Positions 15,078 to 22,900 of a stretch of 24,134 nucleotides of DNA are shown piece after piece. The stretch is from Deltaproteobacteria bacterium (GTDB lineage: Bacteria; Desulfobacterota; DSM-4660; Desulfatiglandales; HGW-15): NCBI GenBank assembly GCA_020060215.1, contig JAGVAP010000137.1:1-24134 (forward strand), in the 5' to 3' direction. The translations under genes and the position numbers were made by a program. Each line of letters starts with the position of its first letter. Position 1 is the stretch's first letter. The notes under the pieces were generated by a model. That model searched no databases, was not told the origin of the DNA, and worked only from the letters and a program-made list of their open reading frames with translations.

Positions 15078-16595
15078 CTAGCTGATGAAGAGGTTCCTCG
15101 TGGCAAAGCTCGGGTCGCTGGTGAGATTCACCCCCAGTCGCCGCATTCCCGCTTCATCCCCTGGGGTGGGCATGTGGGTCAGGTGGGCCTCGCAGCCCTC
15201 CAGGTCCTTCAGCCTCTCCAGCGCAAGCTGGGCGGCCGAATTGGTGGATGCGGCGATGCTGAGCGCGATGAGGGTCTCCTCCAGGTCGAGACTGATATTC
15301 TTCTCTTTCATGATCTCCGTCTTGAGCCGGCCCACCGCGTCCGTCACGTAAGGGGGCAGCAGCTTGATCATCTTCGGTATGCCCGCGAGGTGCTTGATTG
15401 CATGGATCACCACGCTGGAGGCGGCGTGCATGAGGGGGGAGTTGCTGCCCGTCACGATCGTGCCGTCCCTGAGAGAAATGGCTGCTCCGCAAAAGATGCC
15501 TTCGCTTCCCTTCCCCTGTTCCTGCGCTTCCAGGGCAGCTTGCCTGGCCGGGTCCACGACAGCCCGGTATTCGGGTTTGATGTGGAAGTCCTTGATGAAC
15601 AGATCCACCCGCTGTACCGTCTCCTTGTCCGCAAAGCCCATGGCGTATTCACAGCGGTATCGGAAGTAGCGCCGGATGATCTCCTGGACAGCCGCTTCTG
15701 CCGTGGCCTTTTCGTCCAGGATGGCAAAACCCACGCGGTTCACCCCCATGTCTGTCGGGGATTTGTAGAACGACTCCCCCCCGGTGATCTTCTCCAGGAT
15801 CCTCTTCAGGACCGGGAATACCTCCACGTCTCTGTTGTAGTTGACCGCCTTGCGGTCGTAAGCCTCCAGGTGAAAGGGGTCGATGATGTTGAAGTCCCGG
15901 ATATCGGCCGTGGCCGCCTCATAGGCTACGTTCACCGGGTGTCTGATGGGCATATTCCACACGGGGAAGGTCTCGAATTTGGCATACCCCGCCCGGACCC
16001 CCCTGCGGTGCTCATGGTAGAGCTGGGACAGGGACGTGGCCAGCTTGCCGCTCCCGGGACCGGGCCCGGTTACGATGACGAGCGGCTTGCCGGTCTGGAT
16101 GTATTCGTTCGCGCCGTATCCTTCGTCGCTGACGATCATGTCCACATCGGTAGGATAGCCTTTGGTGTAGCGGTGGGTGTAAACCCGGATATGCCTTCGC
16201 TCCAGCTTGTTCTTGAAGACCATGGCCGCCGCCTGACCTTCAAAGCGGGTGATCACCACCCCGACGACGTCGATGCCCCATTCCCTGAGGTCATCGATCA
16301 GCTTCAGCGCATCGGAGTCATAGGTGATCCCGAAATCGGCCCTGATCTTTTTCCTCTCGATATCTCCTGCATAGATACAGAGAAGGAGGTCAGCCTTGCC
16401 CTTCAACTGCTGCAGGAGCCTCATCTTCACGTTCGGGTCGTACCCCGGCAGCACCCTGGCCGCGTGATAGTCGTAGAGGAGCTTCCCTCCGAACTCCAGA
16501 TAGAGCTTGTTGCCGAATCTCTCCACCCTCTCCAGGATCTCCGCTGTCTGCTCGCGGATGTAGCGTTCATTGTCAAATGCCGACCGGACCGCCAT
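15078..16595 (-). CDS. DUF1846 family protein
   Basis: A 505-aa cytoplasmic protein of the DUF1846 family, found in scattered anaerobes and Firmicutes; a structure exists but no established function that I know of. Length is normal. It has a P-loop-like GPGPGSGKLATSLSQLYHEH at about 177-196 with Lys184, so nucleotide binding is plausible. Also visible are the highly conserved opening FDNERYIREQTAEILERVERFGNKLYLEFGGKL-like stretch (only partly quoted here as its key: residues 7-39), LLLCIYAGDIERKKIRADFG at 70-89, and TDVDMIVSDEGYGANEYI at 149-166. The start at 16595 opens exactly on the conserved region. It is alone on its strand, bounded by a terminator and a 201-bp divergent gap with the protease gene. 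Confidence 0.9.
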   Translation of the reverse strand: MAVRSAFDNERYIREQTAEILERVERFGNKLYLEFGGKLLYDYHAARVLPGYDPNVKMRLLQQLKGKADLLLCIYAGDIERKKIRADFGITYDSDALKLIDDLREWGIDVVGVVITRFEGQAAAMVFKNKLERRHIRVYTHRYTKGYPTDVDMIVSDEGYGANEYIQTGKPLVIVTGPGPGSGKLATSLSQLYHEHRRGVRAGYAKFETFPVWNMPIRHPVNVAYEAATADIRDFNIIDPFHLEAYDRKAVNYNRDVEVFPVLKRILEKITGGESFYKSPTDMGVNRVGFAILDEKATAEAAVQEIIRRYFRYRCEYAMGFADKETVQRVDLFIKDFHIKPEYRAVVDPARQAALEAQEQGKGSEGIFCGAAISLRDGTIVTGSNSPLMHAASSVVIHAIKHLAGIPKMIKLLPPYVTDAVGRLKTEIMKEKNISLDLEETLIALSIAASTNSAAQLALERLKDLEGCEAHLTHMPTPGDEAGMRRLGVNLTSDPSFATRNLFIS

Positions 16596-16781
16596 CTCTT
16601 TGGTGCACCCCCTGATTCGGCCGCCGCTCAGACCACGTCATGAGCAGGGCGATTTGAACGTGGAAACCTACCAACTCCTCCCCGATTCCTCAAGCGAATT
16701 TTCCCCGGCGCTCAGAGTCTCCTTGCCATGGGGGATGAAATTCTCTAGAGTCCCTCCAGATCGGTCTCTTTCTCTATCCGC

Positions 16782-16794
16782 AAGGAGGTGATCC
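16782..16794 (+). promoter_or_regulatory. Exceptionally long Shine-Dalgarno site
   Basis: AAGGAGGTGATCC is a 13-base match to the complement of the usual 16S rRNA tail (GGATCACCTCCTT), ending two bases before the ATG at 16797. It decides the start: the in-frame GTG at 16788 lies inside this site and is not a start. Confidence 0.85.
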
Positions 16795-16796
16795 GA

Positions 16797-17630
16797 ATGC
16801 GTTTATCCGCCCCCCGGAGTGGCCTCGGAGCCATAAAGCTCTTGTCCGTCGCGCTCGCGCTTTTTCTGGGTTCCTGCGCGGAGGTGCCGCTCACTCACCG
16901 AAAAAGCCTGCATATCCTCCCCAATTCGCAGCTCATGAGCATGAGCCTTCAGGAGTATTCGAATGTCCTGAAAAAATCCAAGCTCTCCCAGGATTCTGCG
17001 AAGGTGGGGATGGTGAAGCGGGTCGGCGCGGCCATCGCGCGGTCCGCCGAGGCGTTCCTGAGGGATGAAGGCCGTGAACACCTCATCAGGGAGTATCAGT
17101 GGGAGTTCAACCTCATTGAAGACGACAAGACGGTCAATGCCTGGTGCATGCCGGGGGGCAAGGTCGCCGTGTATACAGGCATCCTGCCGGTCACCCGCGA
17201 CGAGACCGGGCTCGCCGTGGTGATGGGACACGAAGTGGCCCATGCCATGGCCAACCATGGAAACGAACGGATGAGCCAGGGGCTGCTGGCCACTGTGGGC
17301 ACGGGGGTCCTTGCGGTGGCCTTGTCGGAAAAGCCGAGGGAGACGCAGCAGCTGTTCATGGCGGCGTTCGGCCTGGGCACCAGCGTGGGCATCCTCCTCC
17401 CTTACAGCCGGATGCACGAGTCGGAGGCGGACCGCATCGGGCTCATGTTGACCGCCAGGGCGGGCTATGACCCGCGGGAGGCGATACCTCTGTGGGAGAG
17501 GATGAATGAAAAGGGGGGAGCCAGGCCGCCGGAATTCCTCTCGACCCACCCGGCCCCCGAGTCGCGGATTGAGGACATCAGGAGCCACATCCCTGAAGCC
17601 ATGCAGTATTATCGCCCCTCCAGATCCTAG
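16797..17630 (+). CDS. M48-family metalloprotease, lipoprotein
   Basis: Zinc peptidase of 277 aa that should sit on the periplasmic face of a membrane as a lipoprotein. The signal peptide has a charged start, a hydrophobic core and the lipobox Leu24-Gly25-Ser26-Cys27; the residue after Cys27 is Ala, which favours transport to the outer membrane. The zinc site is HEVAH at 145-149 with the third ligand Glu208 in HESEAD. NAWCMPGGKVAVYTGILP at 114-131 and STHPAPESRI near the C-terminus complete the M48 pattern. It resembles the outer-membrane quality-control proteases LoiP/YggG and YcaL of E. coli. Its very strong ribosome-binding site predicts high translation. A promoter for the next gene begins 5 bases past its stop codon. 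Confidence 0.93.
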   Translation: MRLSAPRSGLGAIKLLSVALALFLGSCAEVPLTHRKSLHILPNSQLMSMSLQEYSNVLKKSKLSQDSAKVGMVKRVGAAIARSAEAFLRDEGREHLIREYQWEFNLIEDDKTVNAWCMPGGKVAVYTGILPVTRDETGLAVVMGHEVAHAMANHGNERMSQGLLATVGTGVLAVALSEKPRETQQLFMAAFGLGTSVGILLPYSRMHESEADRIGLMLTARAGYDPREAIPLWERMNEKGGARPPEFLSTHPAPESRIEDIRSHIPEAMQYYRPSRS

Positions 17631-17634
17631 AGCC

Positions 17635-17663
17635 CTGACATACCTCATGTCCGTGCCTATACT
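17635..17663 (+). promoter_or_regulatory. Near-consensus sigma-70 promoter
   Basis: CTGACA (17635-17640), a 17-base spacer and TATACT (17658-17663) match the consensus five of six in each box. Transcription would start near 17670, about 20 bases before the flavoprotein start codon at 17691, so this gene is driven separately from the protease. Confidence 0.7.
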
Positions 17664-17690
17664 TGGGTATGAGTCAAAGAGGAGGGGGCG

Positions 17691-18581
17691 ATGGAGGAGG
17701 TCATCATCATCGGCGGCGGGATCGCGGGGATGAGCGCCGCCACGATCCTCGGCAGGTGCCGGCGCCGCGTTCTCGTCATCGACTCGGGAAAGCCAAGAAA
17801 CGGCGCCTCCCGAGGGCTGCACGGGTTTCTTACCCGGGACGGGGCAGACCCGTTCGAGATGAGGGCGATCGGCAGGAAGCAGCTCGAACCATACGATACG
17901 GTCCGGTGGCACGAAGGGACGGCGGTCGATGCCTTCCGAACAGACGAGTCGTTCGAGGTGATCGTCTCGGATGGTTCAAGGTGGGAATCCCGCTACCTCG
18001 TCCTCGCAACGGGGATCGTCGATCGGCTGCCGGAGGTCGAGGGGCTGGAGGACCTCTACGGCCGCAGCGTGTTTCACTGCCCCTACTGCGACGGGTGGGA
18101 AAACCGAGACAGGATGCTGGCGGCCTATGGCCAGGGGGAAGGTGGTGTGGAGCTGGCCCTTGAGCTTCTGACCTGGAGCCGCGACGTCGTTCTTTGCACC
18201 GACGGCCGAGCGCTTTCACGGGAGGCAGCGGAACGGCTGTTGAGAAACGAGGTCAGGTACAACGAAAGGAAGGTGCTCAGGCTGGAGGGAACCGAAGGTC
18301 TGCTGGACCGCATGATCTTCGAGGACGGGACCTCGCTTCAGCGCGAGGCGCTCTTCTTCTATCCCGAGCAATACCAGACCTCTCCTCTTGCCGAGAAGCT
18401 TGGGTGCCGGGTGCAGGAAGGCGGCGTCCTGGAGACCGGAAAGCTTCAAGGGATACAGCCGCGGCTCTTTGCGGTCGGCGATGCCGTCCGGTCGGTTCAG
18501 CTCGCCATCGTGGCAGCCGCAAAAGGCGCGGAGGCTGCTTTCGCCATCAATACGGCTATGCAGCAGGAGGAGATGAGGTAG
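17691..18581 (+). CDS. Thioredoxin reductase-like FAD/NAD(P) oxidoreductase (CPYC type)
   Basis: A 296-aa flavoprotein with the two-domain thioredoxin-reductase fold. The FAD motif is GGGIAG at 8-13, the redox pair is Cys130-Pro-Tyr-Cys133 in HCPYCDGWE, a second nucleotide loop GQGEGG is at 147-152, and the FAD-closing AVGDAV is at 261-266. Classic TrxB has CATC; the HCPYCDGWE form belongs to a sister group whose partner is usually not thioredoxin itself. The second glycine loop is weaker than the usual GxGxxA/G, and the NADPH-selecting HRR-type residues are not obvious, so its electron donor is uncertain. It has its own promoter and an AGAGGAGG ribosome-binding site. A terminator hairpin follows. 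Confidence 0.9.
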   Translation: MEEVIIIGGGIAGMSAATILGRCRRRVLVIDSGKPRNGASRGLHGFLTRDGADPFEMRAIGRKQLEPYDTVRWHEGTAVDAFRTDESFEVIVSDGSRWESRYLVLATGIVDRLPEVEGLEDLYGRSVFHCPYCDGWENRDRMLAAYGQGEGGVELALELLTWSRDVVLCTDGRALSREAAERLLRNEVRYNERKVLRLEGTEGLLDRMIFEDGTSLQREALFFYPEQYQTSPLAEKLGCRVQEGGVLETGKLQGIQPRLFAVGDAVRSVQLAIVAAAKGAEAAFAINTAMQQEEMR

Positions 18582-18595
18582 GCACCACCCCTCGT

Positions 18596-18635
18596 GGAGG
18601 CGCGCCGCCGCGGTGAAATGATGCGGCGCGCCTCC
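18596..18635. terminator. Bidirectional terminator hairpin
   Basis: A perfect 13-bp GC-rich stem (18596-18608 with 18623-18635, core GGCGCGCCGC) closes a 14-base loop between the convergent flavoprotein and PEP-CTERM genes. It can end transcription in both directions, although U-runs are short or absent. Confidence 0.65.
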
Positions 18636-18642
18636 TGCCGGT

Positions 18643-19086
18643 TCACTTCTTGGATCTTCTCCTGTAAGCAGACACCCCGGCCAACCCCAACAGCAACATC
18701 GCCAGCATGGACGGCTCAGGGACCTGTGCGCGCGGTTGCGTACTGATCCAGTCCCTCAACTCCAGGATGTTCTGCCACAGGTAGGAACGAGAGAAGTTCG
18801 GGAGGCTGCCGTCGGGAATGATGTTGACCTCGGGACTCACCTCGAACCGATAGGGATCGTCCGCCGTTCCGGTCCCCGTGGCCGTGACGGTGTAATTTCC
18901 CACCGGCACGGTGACAGGCCCCGGCAGTCCCCATGTCATGGCCGTCCAGTCCGAAACCACGAAGTCATACTGACCGGAGTCCGATGGCCACAGGGCCTGG
19001 TCCGTCATCGGCGCCGCGTAGGCCGCCGATCCGAACATGAAGAACACCGCTAAAAAACCCCAAACCCAAGACACCCGCTTGCCCAT
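18643..19086 (-). CDS. Small PEP-CTERM surface/exported protein
   Basis: A 147-aa exported protein. The N-terminal signal peptide (residues 1-24) has a hydrophobic core and ends AAYA. The C-terminal sorting signal is complete: Val122-Pro-Glu-Pro125, a hydrophobic helix at about 127-141 and the basic tail RRRSKK. Exosortase recognises this signal, removes it and hands the protein to the cell surface or extracellular matrix. The body (about 25-120) is short, beta-rich in look, with GNYTVTATGTGTADDPYRFE, and has no known domain. The start has AGGAGGTC 8 bases upstream. The exosortase gene is not in this window but must exist in the genome. Such proteins are often tied to extracellular polysaccharide and biofilm. 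Confidence 0.93.
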   Translation of the reverse strand: MGKRVSWVWGFLAVFFMFGSAAYAAPMTDQALWPSDSGQYDFVVSDWTAMTWGLPGPVTVPVGNYTVTATGTGTADDPYRFEVSPEVNIIPDGSLPNFSRSYLWQNILELRDWISTQPRAQVPEPSMLAMLLLGLAGVSAYRRRSKK

Positions 19087-19998
19087 TTCTTTGACCTCCT
19101 CTGTTCGTATTTTGATCGAGTTTTCAGCACTCCGGCCCTGGAGAACAATAAGAGCGGGAACGAATCTCCCGAATACTTGTAGCCATATTCATAGATGCTC
19201 CTGAATAGCAGGGGGGTAACGATCCCTACTATTCCTAACCTATGAGGGGGCGAATCGAGGGAAGGGTCGCCGGAGTCAGGAGCAGCCGATCCATCCCCCC
19301 TAACCGCTGGAATCATGCCATTAAGCAGAGCAGGCACTCGTGGACGGTTCGACTCGGTGGATTCGCCGGCCGATCGCGGAGGAGCAGCTTGAAATTGGAA
19401 ATCTCCCGAACGGGCGTGGTCCATCGCAACCGGGAGGTTGCTCCTACAGAACGGGCGTGAAAGGGGCCTGTAGGAGCAACTCCTGGTCGCGAAAAGGCGT
19501 GAAAGAATCTGGGCGGGGTGTGGGAATCCCAGTCGGGAGCTTCCTCACAAAGGCGATGATTCTGGAGAACAATCGCCTCCTGATTGCAGCGGCCATGGCC
19601 GCCTGAAATGTTTAGTCAAATTCGTCTTCCAGGACCTACGTACGAGGCATACTGCTATGCCTACCTCTTCTCCTACCCTTCTTCCACCCAGAGTTTACGT
19701 ACCATACCACCCCCATTATTGGACGCTCCCCTACTTCCTTCCAGACGCCCCTCGCCTATTTTTCTGCAAGAGTGGATTTGTCGTCTTTTTCGCTGGCTTG
19801 AAAACCATTGAAGATTCTTTTTTCTGGTGGGGGAAGGGGAGGCAAATCCGGCGACGTTCGATCCTCCATTTGAGCAGCAATGTAATCAAAGGGGCGGAGC
19901 CATGTCCTTCGTTTCTCTGAATCTCGTTCATTACTCTCCGTGCGCTCTGTGAGAGAAATGCGGGCTGTTCTTCCGCTCTCCCCAAAGGGGAAATCGGC
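19087..19998. other. 912-bp non-coding, repeat-bearing gap
   Basis: No convincing gene is seen between the PEP-CTERM gene and the synthetase. Open frames here (for example 19657-19920) lack ribosome-binding sites, family resemblance and normal composition. The gap holds the PEP-CTERM promoter region (19087-about 19250), the inverted repeat at 19425-19491, a 14-bp palindrome GCGGCCATGGCCGC at 19589-19602, and a less GC-rich stretch at about 19610-19900 that could hold the synthetase promoter, although no clear promoter boxes stand out. Confidence 0.6.
19425..19491. repeat. Long inverted repeat of the TGTAGGAGC type
   Basis: The 24 bases at 19425-19448 (ending TTGCTCCTACA) and the 23 bases at 19469-19491 (starting TGTAGGAGCAA) are near-perfect reverse complements with two mismatches and one extra base, around a 20-base loop. 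A GGCGTGAAAG direct repeat lies in the loop and just beyond the right arm. This is like the REP elements with GTAGGAGC cores known from Pseudomonas and others. Confidence 0.7.
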
Positions 19999-22900
19999 AT
20001 GAGCGTCCACGACGGGTGTTTTCTCGGAACGGGTTTTGAACCTTTCACGGTGGTGGAGCTGCTCCGATGGAGGGCACGAACGTCTCCCGGGGAAAGGGCT
20101 TACCGCTTTCTGTCGGATGACGGCAAAAAGGAACAGAGGGTCACCTTTGAGGAACTGGATCGAAGCGCCAGGACGATCGCTTCCGCTCTTCAGTCGAGGG
20201 GGCTCGCAGGGCAGCGGGCCCTTCTCATTTATCCGCCGGGGATCGACTATGTCCTCGCGTTCTTCGGATGCCTCTATGCGGGGGTGATCGCGGTCCCGGC
20301 CTATCCTCCCGACCCCACGAGACTCGGCCGGACACTGCCGCGACTCCAGGCGATCGTAGAGGATGCCAAACCGGCCGCAGCGCTCAGCACCACCCCCATC
20401 ATCGCCATGATGAAGGCCGTGAAGGCGGGTGGCAGACTGGCCCGGTCAATAGAGAAGATCCCGTTCGTGCGGAGGTTCAGCGAACCCCTGAGCGGCCTCC
20501 TCTCCCATGGCGCACCGGACCGGGCAGACGGTTTCACATCCCTCAAGTGGATGTCTACCCAGGGGGTCGATCCGGGGTCTGCGGGTATGTGGAAGCAGCC
20601 CGCGATCACGGGGGACACAATCGCATTCCTCCAATACACCTCCGGGTCCACACGGACTCCTAGGGGAGTGATCCTGAGCCACAAGAACCTGCTGCACAAC
20701 TCTGCGTTGATCAACAACGCCTTCGAAGTCAGGCGTCACGATCATGAAGCCGTGATCTGGCTTCCCATCTACCACGACATGGGGCTCATCGGCGGTGTGC
20801 TGCAGCCCCTGTATGCCGGTATCCCGTGCACGTTGATTTCTCCAATAGCGTTTCTTCGGAGGCCCCTCGTTTGGCTGCAGGCGATCTCAAATATACGCGA
20901 CAGGCAAGTCATCAGCGGCGGTCCGAATTTTGCCTTCGATCTCTGTGTTCGAAAGATCGCCGATGAGCAACGCTCAGGCTTGGATCTGAGCAGATGGGAG
21001 TTGGCCTTCAGCGGCGCCGAACCGGTGAGAATACAAACCGTGGAGCGTTTTTCAGAGGCGTTCAGGCTTTGCGGATTCAAGGAGGAGGCCTTTTTTCCAT
21101 GCTACGGATTGGCTGAGGCCACCTTGATCGTATCAGGCAAGCGGACAGCCGGCGCACCGGTCGTGTGCACGCTCCGCAAGAGAGCGATCCAGGAGAACCG
21201 TATCTCTGAAGCTTCGCCGGACGAGAAAGATACCCTGTTGGTCGTTGGCTGCGGCCCCACCCTGATGGATCAGGAAATCTCCATTGTAGACCCTGCGTCC
21301 CTCACCAGGTGCCCTCCTGATGTCATCGGGGAAATATGGGTGTCGGGACCCAGCGTGGCCGGAGGCTTCTGGGGGCATGCCGAAGAGACCGAAGAGACCT
21401 TTCATGCCCGGCTGGCAGATACGGGGGAGGGCCCTTACCTCCGAACGGGCGACCTGGGTTTTCTGAGGGAAGGGCAACTGTTCATCACCGGACGCATTAA
21501 GGATTTGATGATCATCCGGGGCCGCAACCACTATCCACAGGACATTGAGCTCACGGTCGAGCAAAGCCATGCCTCCCTTCGGCAGGGCTGCGGGGCCGCC
21601 TTTTCCGTGGAGGTCGACGGTCAAGAGCGATTGGTGGTGGCCCAGGAGGTTGCCACCCCCGGCGTGTCGAACAAGGATGAGATCATGGGCGCCATCCGCA
21701 AGGCCGTGGCCGAGGAACACGGGCTGCAGATTCACACCGTGGCGCTCCTCAAACCCAGGAGTATTCCGAAGACCTCCAGCGGGAAGATCCGGCGGCATGT
21801 ATGCCGCTCCATGTTCCTGGAAGGCGAATTGGAAATCCTTGAATCAAGCGTCCTGGCTGAATCCCCGCAGCCGGAAACAGGAATCGATCCGCTGCGTGAA
21901 AACCTGCTTGCCCAGGCCCTCCTCTCCATGGAGCCTCAAGAAAGGAAGCGCCTTCTGGAATCCTACCTGCAGGACCACCTGGCCGGGGTCTTGAATGCCC
22001 ATCCATCCGATCTGCATCCGGATCAGCCCCTCTCTTTTCTTGGGGTGGACTCGGTCATGGCCGTTGATCTGCTCAGGGCTACAGAGAAAACAATGGGCGT
22101 TACCCTGGAGGTCCGGCAGGTTTTTCAGGACCTGACCATCTCCGGACTTGCATCCCAGGTGCTGGATCAGCTGACGCGCCCTCGCGGGAGTCTTGGTGGA
22201 AAGGAGGCGCCCAAAGGAAAACAGGAAGCCGCATCCGAGTTTCCCCTTTCGATCGGTCAAAAGGCGTTGTGGTTCGTTCAGCAGATGGACCCCTCCAGTG
22301 TTGCCCACAACGTGGTCCATGCGGTTCAGATCCGGCCGGATGCAAACCTCACAGCCCTTCGAAGGGCCTTCGAGGGACTGACCGCCAGGCATCCGGCGCT
22401 CCGCACCTCCTTCTTCTCGCGCCAGGGGGAGCCTGTTCAACACGTCCACGACCGGGTAGCCATATGCTTCGAGATCGAGGACGCCACAGGCTGGGGACGG
22501 AACCGGCTGGACCGGCGGCTCGAGGAAATCATGTTCCGACCTTTCGATCTCAACAAAGCACCACTCCTCCGCGCGTCGGTTTTCCTGCGAAACCCCCTGA
22601 ATCATATCCTGGTGGTATCCATGCACCACCTCATCACCGATCTGTGGTCCATGGCCATCATCCTGGACGAGCTTCCGAAGTTGTATGAGAACGAGGTGTC
22701 GGGAGGCTCCGGACTTCGGCTCGCTCCGTTGAAGGCGCAGTATGCCGACCACGTTCGATGGGAGGCGGAGATGCTGTCCGGGCCCGAGGGGGAGCGGCTC
22801 TGGGACTATTGGCGAAACCGTCTCTCGGGAAACCTTCCATTCCTGGATCTGCCGCTGGACCGGCCCCGGCCGCCTGCGCCTACGGATCGTGGGTCTGCGA

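Noticed and set aside
14994..16643. A 549-codon open frame on the plus strand opposite DUF1846
   Set aside because: It is the antisense of a clearly conserved gene, lacks a ribosome-binding site and family resemblance, and is explained by GC-rich third positions.
19657..19920. An 87-codon open frame in the long gap
   Set aside because: No ribosome-binding site, proline- and aromatic-rich composition unlike its neighbours, and no recognisable domain.
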